DNA of 57,663 bases from an uncultured Clostridia bacterium. Its GTDB lineage: Bacteria > Bacillota > Clostridia > Christensenellales > Borkfalkiaceae. Positions 7,869 through 16,082 of the stretch are shown here, one piece after another. The stretch is from positions 1-57,663 of the forward strand of contig CALVHR010000012.1 of the NCBI GenBank assembly GCA_944328495.1. Direction: 5' to 3'. Position numbers and translations under genes: made by a program. A model generated the notes under the pieces. It was not told the DNA's origin, ran no database searches, and was given only the letters and a program-made list of their open reading frames with translations. Every line of letters begins with the position of its first letter. Position 1 is the first letter of the stretch.

Positions 7869-10712
7869 TCACGAATGGTTTACATTTTCATAGACGCCCG
7901 TTTCTCCGACCGTATCATATCCGATGATATAATCGATCATCGTACAATCTTCTCCGGCTGCCAGGTAACTGCCCCAATTTTCGCAATACGTCACTTTCCC
8001 GACATTGTACCCCACAATGCACCCTACGCTGACCGTGCCTTCCGTTGCCGAAGTGCTGACCACGGCACGATTGACGCATTCTGTTACCTCGCCGCCGCTC
8101 GAGTGCGCATAGCCGACAATGCCGCCGACGCGATACAATCCTGCAACATCGCCTTCATTTTCGCATCCCGAAAGGACGGAACCGTAGTTGCTTCCCGCTA
8201 TACCGCCTACGCCGCCGCTCTCGCCGCCGATGCCCGTGATCCTGCCGAAATTTTTACAGTCGGTGACGGGACAATCCGATCCGTTCATTCCGACGATTCC
8301 GCCGATCCAGTAACCTTCGCCGTTCTCCGATACAAATACCTGTGCGTTGTTTTCACATCCCGATACCGCGCCGCGGTTATATCCCGATATCCCCGCAACG
8401 GCAAAACTTCCGCTGACCGTTCCGCTTGCCGAACAGTCGGATATCTGCGCGCCGTTGTTGTATCCCGCGATCCCGCCAACATCTTCGTTTGCTTTGACCG
8501 TACCGTTAAAATTACAGCCGCTCACAATGCTCGCGTTGCCTTCCGTAGAGCTGCCCAACGCACAGCAACCCACGATCCCGCCGACATAACGGACGCCTTC
8601 CGCCGTACCGCCGGAAATACAATCGGTCACCGTTCCGCCGTTGCGCAAATATCCTACCGCGCCTCCGACATAATCTCCTGCCGTAACTTTCCCGTAATTG
8701 GAACAAGCACGGATCTCGGTAACAAAGTTATTTCCGATAATGCCGCCCGTACCGCAATGCGTTTCCGCCGTACCGCGCACTGTTCCGTAATTGACGCATT
8801 TTTCAAACACCGCGCCGCTGCCGCTCAAGCCCGCAATGCCGCCCGCGCCGCCGTTGTTGGACAGCGCCTGCGCGCCGATAAAGATGTTCGCATAGTTGAC
8901 GCATTCGATAATGTCGCCGATCGCCGACCCGCTCTTATAATTATACCCGACGATCCCGCCTGCGGCATTGCTTGCTTTGACCGACCCGTACGCAACCGAC
9001 CCGCGAATATCTTTCCCGCCGTTGCAGCCGATCAACGCTCCCACGTTATTTGCGGACGTATCGATATCCGCCGTCGCCGCACAATTTACGATCTCGGCGT
9101 AATTCATCCCGACAAGCAGCCCAACGTAATTGGCCGTTGTGCTGCCTCCGGCGATCGTCCCCGTCACCGCCAAATCATAAATTTTTCCCGAGGCGCTGTT
9201 GAAAAGGCCCTGCCTTCCTCCCGCGACGGCAATATTTATGTTATATATCGTCTTGCCGTTCCCGTCCAGCTCGCCCGCAAATGCCGTCGCGCTTGTTCCG
9301 CCGCCGATTCCGCTCCACGCCTGTCCGCCCAGATCGAGCGACTCGGACAACAAAAAGTATGTACCCGCGTAATAAGAATTTTCCGCCGCGCTTTCTTTCA
9401 GATAAGCCAGCTCTTCGGCGCTCGCGATCACATACGGCGCTTCCTGTGTTCCGTCCCCCGAAGAAAAACCGGCCGCGGCGTCTCCGCTCCAAACGCTTCG
9501 CGCGTATGCGATGCTGTGCCCGTCTTCCGCAGACCCGACAAAGACGCCCGCTCCCGTTCCGACCAGACTTTCCATGGCAAGCTCGCCCGCACGATAAACC
9601 AGCGCCGACGCCTCGCACAAAGAAATATTTCCGAAATTGCTTCCCGCTATGCCGCCGACATTTTCCCTTCCCCGCACCGAACCCCGCACCGTACAATCTG
9701 CTATCGTACCGCTGTTGATCGCGGCGATCCCGCCGACATTTTCCGCGCCCGCAACGTCCGCTTGCACATTGAGGCCCGTCAAATTGCCCGCAAAATTCCC
9801 GAACAGCCCGACACAATTTGCCGAATCAGCCGTCAGCGCATAAGTGATCGTATGCCCTTTCCCGTCCAGGTCGCCCGCAAACGCGTAATCCGCATTTCCG
9901 ATCGGCTCTTGCCCGCTGAGAGTCAGATCTGCCGCCAATTCGAAATAATTGCCCGCGTACTCCTGCCCTGCGGCGACCGTTTCCGATAAATATTCAATAT
10001 CCTCTTTTTGCGAAATTTTATAAGCATTTTCTTCCGTGCCGCCGCCCGCTTTCAAAACATAACCGTAAACTGCCGTGTACCGCGTCTCCTGCTCTACCGC
10101 CGGCAATGCCTCTCCCAATGCATATTCTTCTTTGTCATGGCTCCATCCAGTAAGCACCCGATCCAACATCTGCGTCACCGATTCGGCGGCGACTTGCTCC
10201 GTAAACTGCGGGATTTCCCCATACGCATATTCCGACGCATGCACTCCACCGTTTCCTGCGTCGAAATATACTTTGTAACTGCGCAGCGTCTGCGAATAAA
10301 CGGCGTACAGATCCATGTTCTCCGTCGCAGTGAGCGCCTCCTCCGCTTCTTCGCCGCGCTGCTTGCTCCAACCCGAAAACGTATAATCGTATTGCGCCGT
10401 AGATTCCCTCGTCGGCTCTTCTCCGCCGTATTCGATCGTTGACCCTTCCTCAAACCGATCGCGGCCGAGCAGCGTGATCCCGTCCCAATCATAAAAGCTT
10501 ATTTCATAATATGTGGTGGCTTCCCCCGTCGGATCCCCCTCAGAAATATCGGTACCGCCGCCCGAAGGTTTGCTTTCATTCGGATCATTCACGGAAGGGG
10601 CATCCGTCCCTTGCGTTTTCTCCCCCTCACCGCACGCGGCAAAAGCAAACACTGCACATATACAGATCAGTAACATCAATATGCACGCGCACAATTTTTT
10701 CCTGCTTTGCAT
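7869..10712 (-). CDS. GLUG-repeat surface lipoprotein
   Basis: Large lipoprotein (947 aa); lipobox AFAAC, Cys27, then a Gly/Ser/Pro/Asp linker. Residues ~65-220 contain two InlB/Flg_new-type repeats (ISFYDWDGITLL...YTFSGWSK and YKVYFDAGNGG...LTGWSHD). From ~230 to the end there are two blocks introduced by a YKISQKEDIEYL/YVIASAEELAYL motif, each followed by GLUG repeats of the form GGIAGxNxGxIxxC, at least a dozen in all, with no enzymatic motif. Such beta-helical arrays are usually adhesins or glycan-binding scaffolds. The start at 10712 has GGAGG upstream; the frame extends to 10778 without support. It is the first gene of the operon and diverges from the araC gene at 10850. Confidence 0.85.
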   Translation of the reverse strand: MQSRKKLCACILMLLICICAVFAFAACGEGEKTQGTDAPSVNDPNESKPSGGGTDISEGDPTGEATTYYEISFYDWDGITLLGRDRFEEGSTIEYGGEEPTRESTAQYDYTFSGWSKQRGEEAEEALTATENMDLYAVYSQTLRSYKVYFDAGNGGVHASEYAYGEIPQFTEQVAAESVTQMLDRVLTGWSHDKEEYALGEALPAVEQETRYTAVYGYVLKAGGGTEENAYKISQKEDIEYLSETVAAGQEYAGNYFELAADLTLSGQEPIGNADYAFAGDLDGKGHTITYALTADSANCVGLFGNFAGNLTGLNVQADVAGAENVGGIAAINSGTIADCTVRGSVRGRENVGGIAGSNFGNISLCEASALVYRAGELAMESLVGTGAGVFVGSAEDGHSIAYARSVWSGDAAAGFSSGDGTQEAPYVIASAEELAYLKESAAENSYYAGTYFLLSESLDLGGQAWSGIGGGTSATAFAGELDGNGKTIYNINIAVAGGRQGLFNSASGKIYDLAVTGTIAGGSTTANYVGLLVGMNYAEIVNCAATADIDTSANNVGALIGCNGGKDIRGSVAYGSVKASNAAGGIVGYNYKSGSAIGDIIECVNYANIFIGAQALSNNGGAGGIAGLSGSGAVFEKCVNYGTVRGTAETHCGTGGIIGNNFVTEIRACSNYGKVTAGDYVGGAVGYLRNGGTVTDCISGGTAEGVRYVGGIVGCCALGSSTEGNASIVSGCNFNGTVKANEDVGGIAGYNNGAQISDCSASGTVSGSFAVAGISGYNRGAVSGCENNAQVFVSENGEGYWIGGIVGMNGSDCPVTDCKNFGRITGIGGESGGVGGIAGSNYGSVLSGCENEGDVAGLYRVGGIVGYAHSSGGEVTECVNRAVVSTSATEGTVSVGCIVGYNVGKVTYCENWGSYLAAGEDCTMIDYIIGYDTVGETGVYENVNHS

Positions 10713-10743
10713 TTCAATCCTCCGATTTATTAAATCTTTTACT

Positions 10744-10772
10744 ATTATAATCGAAATTTGAGATCGGTTCAA
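10744..10772 (-). promoter_or_regulatory. Promoter of lipoprotein operon 10712-4571
   Basis: Minus-strand -35 TTGAAC (10767-10772), 17-base spacer, -10 TATAAT (10744-10749). The start would be near 10737, leaving a 25-base leader that carries the GGAGG ribosome site. Confidence 0.7.
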
Positions 10773-10813
10773 TAGCATTTATTTGCTTATTTTTAACATT
10801 TTCTATATACCCG

Positions 10814-10842
10814 TTGACTTCCTTTATCCGCTGTGATATCAT
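10814..10842 (+). promoter_or_regulatory. Promoter of araC-type gene at 10850 (leaderless)
   Basis: Plus-strand -35 TTGACT (10814-10819), 17-base spacer, -10 TATCAT (10837-10842). The predicted +1 is 10849-10850, the first base of the ATG. The -10 lies back-to-back with the divergent operon promoter about 70 bases away. Confidence 0.65.
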
Positions 10843-10849
10843 ACTGTTT

Positions 10850-11614
10850 ATGAATACTGTCTTCGAAAACATTATCATTTCCGATATAATCGTCTGCTGC
10901 GATATCCGTACCGCTCCGCAAGAGAAGCGAATTATCAAAAACAGGTCCAGCCACGGACTGATCTTTTCCACCTGCGGAAAAGTGAATTATTTTCATGGGA
11001 ATAAGCGCTTTTATACCGACCCGACCCATCTCCTTTTTATCCCTGCCGGCATTTCTTATTCTCTCGAAGGTGAGCGTGAAGATGTCAGCTATGTTCTGAA
11101 TTTTAAATGCAACATCCCCTTTGATGAAATCCTGCAACTGGAAATGCCCGGGCCGGACACCCTCGACGACGCTGAAAAAGCTGTAGAAATTTTTAACCAA
11201 AAATATTTTTATTGGCAAACCTCTGTCCGCGCTCAACTTTACCGGATATTTGTGTCGCTTTATCAAAAAAATACAAACATTCCTCCGAAACATATCATAA
11301 ATTGCATAATGTTTTTACAATCCAACCTGGGAAATCCCGAACTTTCCAACGACATGATCGCACAGCATGCAAACATCAGCACGATCTATCTGCAAAAAGA
11401 ATTCATACGCTATTTCGGCATTTCTCCGCACCGTTATCTGCAAAATCTGCGCATCTCACGCGCAAAAAACCTGCTGATCTCCCACCAGATGAGCATTACC
11501 GAAATCTGCTTTGCAACGGGTTACACGAGCGTTTATCATTTTTCACGGATGTTTAAACGCCTGACAGGGCTTTCGCCTTCTGCGTACCGCAAAAAAAATA
11601 TTTACGCTCTTTGA
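10850..11614 (+). CDS. AraC-family transcriptional regulator
   Basis: Regulator of 254 aa with an N-terminal cupin-type sensor (SHGLIFSTCGKVNYFHG, then TDPTHLLFIPAGISYSLEG) and a C-terminal AraC DNA-binding domain: first HTH SNDMIAQHANISTIYLQKEF, second HTH MSITEICFATGYTSVYHFSR, ending RLTGLSPSAYRK, a very typical family signature. The frame opens at 10814 with a TTG that is itself the -35 box, so ATG 10850 is chosen. It probably controls the divergent three-lipoprotein operon. Confidence 0.93.
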   Translation: MNTVFENIIISDIIVCCDIRTAPQEKRIIKNRSSHGLIFSTCGKVNYFHGNKRFYTDPTHLLFIPAGISYSLEGEREDVSYVLNFKCNIPFDEILQLEMPGPDTLDDAEKAVEIFNQKYFYWQTSVRAQLYRIFVSLYQKNTNIPPKHIINCIMFLQSNLGNPELSNDMIAQHANISTIYLQKEFIRYFGISPHRYLQNLRISRAKNLLISHQMSITEICFATGYTSVYHFSRMFKRLTGLSPSAYRKKNIYAL

Positions 11615-11715
11615 TCGTTCTCTGTCCGCCGCCGTGACATTTCCCGGATTTTACCCAAAATTTTCGGGAGCATCGCCGGCACGCATCGTTTTCACTCAAT
11701 TACAATGCTTGACAA

Positions 11716-11751
11716 AACAAATCCCGGGGACTGCCGTCCCCGGGATTTGTT
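11716..11751. terminator. Bidirectional terminator
   Basis: A 16-base perfect stem (11716-11731 with 11736-11751) and a TGCC loop, GC core TCCCGGGGAC/GTCCCCGGGA. The minus strand continues as TTTGTTTTGTC, a better U-tract than the plus side. It separates the convergent araC gene and the sialidase-like gene. Confidence 0.8.
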
Positions 11752-11815
11752 ATTTGAGGTAAGAAACAAAAACTTCTTCATGCTGCCGCAGGAAACTGCG
11801 GCGGTTTAAGATCGC

Positions 11816-13570
11816 TTATTGGCTGCTTTCGGCATCGATTCCCAACAGTATCGCGTCGGTTGCGACATCAACCGTATCTCCGGCTTCGAAATATGCAACG
11901 TAACAATAGTATGCCTGTGCCACGTCTACCCCGGGATTGCTGATATCTTTGACCAACAACGTCCAATCGGCCGACACCGCACGTGACGAGCTGGCGAGCA
12001 GCAAGAGATAGCCGTCTTCGATCACTTGAACCTGCGCCGCTTCAAGAACTTTGTCCGATAAATAGGTCATGCCGACAAAAGCATTCGGTACAAACTGATC
12101 CCACACATGCTGCGTACGATCGGAAAAGATCTTATTTCCTTGCCGAACCTCTTCCAATGTTGCGCCGACAGGCGTACGGATCGCCGCCTTTGCGTCTTGC
12201 AGCGTTTTCCCCTCTTGGTACACTTCGCTTTGCCGCAACAAGTCATCCAATACGTCTATCTCTGTATATCCCTGCCGCGCAAAATTGTGCGAAAAGAATG
12301 CCCATTCTCCGCTTGAAAGTATCGTCGGCTTATTCATCTTTAAGCCGTCGCAAACACGTTCGGCAGGAGATATTTCAAACTTCGACAGATCTTCCGACCC
12401 GTTGATCGATATCCCCGGATTGGAGATCTTTGCGTTCCATATCCCGACAAATTTATCGCCGCTCGAATAATTCGTTTGGTTCCACCACAGCCAAAGATTT
12501 CCTTCTCCGTCATAAAACAGACTCAACCGGCTGCCCAAAGTTACGATCTTTCCCGCCAAAACATCCTCTTCGGTAAACTTTGCAAACAAAATCTCCCTTG
12601 CGCACTTTTGATTTCCGGCAAGATTCCTTTGGAAACTCCCGCGCTCCCGATCGTAGATCACATAAATAAATCCGTCACCGTCTTCTGTCCCGTCCGGATA
12701 AGATACTTCGCTCCGCTCGTCCAATACGAGCCCTCCCTCAAACGTCTGTCCTCCGTCACGGGATATGAGCGCCGTGAGATTATTTCTGCCCACAAAATTT
12801 ACATGATTTACAAGCAAAATGTTTCCGCTTTTTAACGTACGGATAAAAAATCGGGAACACGGTCCGCCCAAACCGCTGTCTTTCCCTTGTGTCCACGACA
12901 ATCCTCCGTCATAGGAATAACTTACCCCGATCCCATAATACGTCCGAACATACATCGATACGGTACCGTCTTTTCGCTCGATAAACATATGCTCGTCAAA
13001 ACACCGCTCGGGCATATTTACCCCGCCTAAACGAATAAACGTCTTGCCTGCGTCGTTGGTTTTATACATGAAAGCCAGGCGTTTCTTACTCTTTGAGTGC
13101 ACATTCGGAGACACTTTCAGCCCGCTTGCCCAAACCGCAATCGGGAATACCCAAGCTCCCGTTGAAAGCACCGTCGGCTTGTTCAGCATGATCTCTTTCC
13201 CGATTACAAAAGGTTTGCTCCATGTCAGCTCTTTTGCATCAGGATCGTCGCAAACGGATGCATATACGGCAAATTGCGGCATCACGTTCCAAAAAAACCA
13301 TAAACGCCCGAGCGGATCGATCCAAAGCCCCCCGTCAAAACAGCGGCTTTTTTCCCCGTCGTACGCCGCAACGATAGGCTCGCTCCACGTATTGCCGTCG
13401 TCTTCGCTCTTTATCACGACACAATAATTTCCGAAATCTTCTTTGATCCCTCCGCTATAAAATGCGGCAAAAAGACTTCCTCCGCTTGTTTTTTCGATCG
13501 AAGGGATCCCTTGCCACAACCTTTTTTTCTCATAAAACTTTTGAAGAGCTTTCTTGTCAGTAATCAGCAT
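11816..13570 (-). CDS. Sialidase-superfamily (BNR/Asp-box) protein
   Basis: Beta-propeller protein (584 aa) without a signal peptide, so probably cytoplasmic. Four Asp-box motifs are visible: SEDDGNTW (55-62), TNDAGKTF (171-178), SYDGGLSW (219-226) and SRDGGQTF (270-277). A conserved sialidase-like segment EVSYPDGTEDGDGFIYVIYD follows. The C-terminal ~180 residues, beyond the propeller core, are not recognised. Many proteins of this BNR_2 group are annotated exo-sialidases, but the Arg triad cannot be assigned with confidence from sequence alone. The start has GAGGTG upstream. It lies downstream of the lyase/propeller genes of the large operon, but a stem-loop intervenes. Confidence 0.75.
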   Translation of the reverse strand: MLITDKKALQKFYEKKRLWQGIPSIEKTSGGSLFAAFYSGGIKEDFGNYCVVIKSEDDGNTWSEPIVAAYDGEKSRCFDGGLWIDPLGRLWFFWNVMPQFAVYASVCDDPDAKELTWSKPFVIGKEIMLNKPTVLSTGAWVFPIAVWASGLKVSPNVHSKSKKRLAFMYKTNDAGKTFIRLGGVNMPERCFDEHMFIERKDGTVSMYVRTYYGIGVSYSYDGGLSWTQGKDSGLGGPCSRFFIRTLKSGNILLVNHVNFVGRNNLTALISRDGGQTFEGGLVLDERSEVSYPDGTEDGDGFIYVIYDRERGSFQRNLAGNQKCAREILFAKFTEEDVLAGKIVTLGSRLSLFYDGEGNLWLWWNQTNYSSGDKFVGIWNAKISNPGISINGSEDLSKFEISPAERVCDGLKMNKPTILSSGEWAFFSHNFARQGYTEIDVLDDLLRQSEVYQEGKTLQDAKAAIRTPVGATLEEVRQGNKIFSDRTQHVWDQFVPNAFVGMTYLSDKVLEAAQVQVIEDGYLLLLASSSRAVSADWTLLVKDISNPGVDVAQAYYCYVAYFEAGDTVDVATDAILLGIDAESSQ

Positions 13571-13586
13571 TGTTCACCTCTTCATT

Positions 13587-13615
13587 ATTATAACAAAAAA
13601 ATATGCCGTTTTCTA
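13587..13615 (-). promoter_or_regulatory. Possible promoter of sialidase-like gene
   Basis: A minus-strand -10 TATAAT (13587-13592) with a weak -35 TAGAAA (13610-13615) at 17 bases, inside a strongly AT-rich stretch (13590-13680). The -35 match is poor. The rest of the 336-base gap to 13906 holds only the hairpin listed separately. Confidence 0.35.
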
Positions 13616-13789
13616 TAACAAAATTGTTTTTTCAAAATCAATTACTCGTAATTTTAAAAAATACTATTTTTTTTGCTTCCCATGACCAGGTTTTCAATGC
13701 GCCGCAGTATAAGCAAACGGTTTTTTAAGCATGCTCACAAAAAACTGTATTCGGCAAAATTTTATAGTTCAAGATCGAATGCATAACAA

Positions 13790-13829
13790 ACGGCCTCAAC
13801 CGTACTCTTATGAGTTCGGTTGAGGCCGT
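13790..13829 (-). terminator. Terminator-like hairpin at end of the large operon
   Basis: A 13-base perfect stem (13790-13802 with 13817-13829), extended inside the loop by ACTC/GAGT. On the minus strand it is followed by TTTGTTATG, a weak U-tract. It probably ends the operon running from 35011 to 13907, perhaps with read-through into the sialidase-like gene. Confidence 0.55.
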
Positions 13830-13906
13830 CCTTGGTATATGAAAACCCCATAAATTCAACACTGTTTTTTGTGCACGCCGTTACTTTCGATATACCTGCC
13901 CTTTGC

Positions 13907-15100
13907 TTATAAAAATTTTTGGGGATCAAACCACGAAAGCCGAATGCTTTTCCTGTCCACCGTATAAGACATGCCGATGGCGTTTTTGTCGAGATATTGC
14001 ACGAACGGATAAAAACAACTCGACTTCATGTCTGCCTGCAAGACAGGCGTGCTCGCGGCAATATCGTCCGTGTTCACTTTCACGATGCCGATATGTTCCC
14101 GATCAACAGGGGCATGGACCAGATATAAATTCCCCGCATACACGATAAAGTCGCTTCTCGATTGACAGTCCGCGATCAAAACCGGCTTCTCCCACTTTTT
14201 TCCGATAAGATCATAGGCCGTCAAAAAACCGTACGGGACTTCATCCTGCTGCCGTACAAAATAATAACATTTATCGCCGTAAACGTATGCCGCGTTCTCC
14301 CATTTGGATTCGTTGTCGAAATCAGGCTGCGAAACATACTCCCAAGTCAAAAAATCACACGTCTTGATGATGCAGTTAAAATCACCGCTGTAAGCGCCCG
14401 TATAATAATAGACTTTGCCCTGCTCTTGCCTTTGCGTAAACTTTTGCATGATCCCGATATCGCTGTACATTGTTTTATACGGCAGTCCGTTTTCGGTCAT
14501 TGCATTCTGTATTCCGCTCGTACTGAAATCATTGGTGATCTCCCCCACGCGGAACCGATTGACCTCCACCGGCCCGAGTTCTCCGCTTTGCACCGAGAAC
14601 GATCGGCACAGTCTGTAATACTGATCATCCGCTTTTGCCGTCCACATCACATACAGCGTATCATCGTCTTTTTTTGCCAGAATGGTATCGTACAGCGCGT
14701 ATATATGTTTTCCGTACAGATCGTCGCCGACCGTCTGGATATCCAAGTAAACTTTATCCTGCGGATTGCTCCGATGACAATATACCAGGCGCGCCGTTTG
14801 GTTCAACGGATCTTCTTTCGAAGCTTTGGTGTTTGCATAATACGTCATATAAATTTTGTCGCCGATCGTACAAAAGGTGGAAACGTGCACCATTTGATCC
14901 GCTTTTTCGCCTTTGCGCGCATCTCCTTTTTTTTCAAAATCGGAAATGCGGTTGGCTTCGATCGCCTCTGCAAATCGCGCACCTCTTTCCGCTGCTTCCG
15001 CCGCGACTTGATCCGTTATGACGGCGGCAGGCTCCGAAATCGGACTGCCGGATATCCCGCTGCCCACATTCTCTGAGTAATCGGTGGAAAATCCCCGCAT
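13907..15100 (-). CDS. Beta-propeller protein, sialidase/GH43-like, function unknown
   Basis: A 397-aa protein with no signal peptide. Repeated beta-blade patterns can be seen (GDKIYMTYYANT, DTLYVMWTAKAD, GKVYYYTGAYSGD, GDKCYYFVRQQDE, GNLYLVHAPVD), consistent with a five-bladed propeller of the sialidase/GH43-like type, but no diagnostic Asp-box or catalytic signature is present. The ATG at 15100 has GGAAAGAGGAAAG upstream; an earlier TTG at 15124 overlaps the previous stop and is less likely. It directly follows the DapA/NanA-family lyase gene, which suggests a role with the same sugar acid. Confidence 0.6.
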   Translation of the reverse strand: MRGFSTDYSENVGSGISGSPISEPAAVITDQVAAEAAERGARFAEAIEANRISDFEKKGDARKGEKADQMVHVSTFCTIGDKIYMTYYANTKASKEDPLNQTARLVYCHRSNPQDKVYLDIQTVGDDLYGKHIYALYDTILAKKDDDTLYVMWTAKADDQYYRLCRSFSVQSGELGPVEVNRFRVGEITNDFSTSGIQNAMTENGLPYKTMYSDIGIMQKFTQRQEQGKVYYYTGAYSGDFNCIIKTCDFLTWEYVSQPDFDNESKWENAAYVYGDKCYYFVRQQDEVPYGFLTAYDLIGKKWEKPVLIADCQSRSDFIVYAGNLYLVHAPVDREHIGIVKVNTDDIAASTPVLQADMKSSCFYPFVQYLDKNAIGMSYTVDRKSIRLSWFDPQKFL

Positions 15101-15120
15101 CTTTCTTTCCTCTTTCCAAA

Positions 15121-16035
15121 TCAAATATATCCGTAATGGCGAAGCGTTGCTTTGAGCCGATCCATCGTTTCTTTCGGAAGTTCGGACAAAACCGGTTTAC
15201 GGCAATATCCCGCATCGATGCCGCGCAGTTTTAAACCCTCTTTAATGATTTGCAGCCACAATATATCGCCGTTCGAATCGGGCACCGAGAAAAGATGCAG
15301 ATACGGCCAGACTTCTTTTTCCTGCGCTTTCATCGCTTTTGCGACGTCTTTTTCCTTCGCGGCTTTGTAGACCGCCACGTTTTCCTTCGGAAAGAGGTTG
15401 CCCGTTCCGCACACCCAGCCGTCCGACCAGCAACTCAAACATTCGACCGGACAAACGTCATACCCGTAGAACAGCCCGAAATTATCGTCGGTAAGACGTC
15501 TCAAATTCTGCTGACGGTATACGTCCGCCTGGCGCTCTTTGACTGCGTCCACGCATCCCTCGTTGTATAGCTTTGCGATAAATTCGTCACTGAGCAATAC
15601 CGTCGAATAATAGGGATTATGATAGAGCATCACGGGAATGTCGATCGAATCGTGTATTGTCTTGTAATGCTCAAACAGCTCTTTTTCGTTCGGAGCCATG
15701 TACCAAGGCGTTACCGCCATGATCCCGTCCGCCCCGTCCGACTCCGCCGCCTTTGACATTTCCACCACGTCTTTGGTGCGGTACGCACCCGTCGACGCAA
15801 CGACTTTGATCCCGTACTCGTGCCCCGCTTTGATATAGGCCGCATTGACGGCGATCTGCTCCTCTTTCGTGAGCGCGATCATTTCTCCCGTCGAACCGGA
15901 CGGGATGATGCCCGTCACGCCGTTTTTCCCCAAAAATTCGGCAATTTCGCGGATCGCATCAAAATTGATGCTCTCGTCTTTGTTAAACGGGGTGATCACC
16001 GGTATGTAAATACCTTCCAATTTTTGCCTTGCCAT
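15121..16035 (-). CDS. DapA/NanA-family aldolase (sugar-acid or sialate lyase)
   Basis: Class I aldolase TIM barrel (304 aa), full family length. GSTGE at 47-51 binds the keto-acid carboxylate, Tyr138 sits in LYHNPYYS, and the Schiff-base Lys166 in DAVKERQAD. The family includes dihydrodipicolinate synthase, N-acetylneuraminate lyase and 2-keto-3-deoxy sugar-acid aldolases. The location in a glycan operon beside sialidase-like and oxidoreductase genes argues for a catabolic lyase rather than lysine synthesis. AGGAG lies eight bases upstream of the start. Confidence 0.85.
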   Translation of the reverse strand: MARQKLEGIYIPVITPFNKDESINFDAIREIAEFLGKNGVTGIIPSGSTGEMIALTKEEQIAVNAAYIKAGHEYGIKVVASTGAYRTKDVVEMSKAAESDGADGIMAVTPWYMAPNEKELFEHYKTIHDSIDIPVMLYHNPYYSTVLLSDEFIAKLYNEGCVDAVKERQADVYRQQNLRRLTDDNFGLFYGYDVCPVECLSCWSDGWVCGTGNLFPKENVAVYKAAKEKDVAKAMKAQEKEVWPYLHLFSVPDSNGDILWLQIIKEGLKLRGIDAGYCRKPVLSELPKETMDRLKATLRHYGYI

Positions 16036-16082
16036 TTTAAATCTCCTAAAAATTGTATTTTAATATCGTTTTGACACAATAT

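Noticed and set aside
7875-9989. 704-codon plus-strand frame opposite the GLUG protein
   Set aside because: It is antisense to a protein with a lipobox, ribosome site and clear GLUG repeats. It is Arg/Ala/Ile-rich low-complexity, has no domain, and arises from the codon bias of the repeats.
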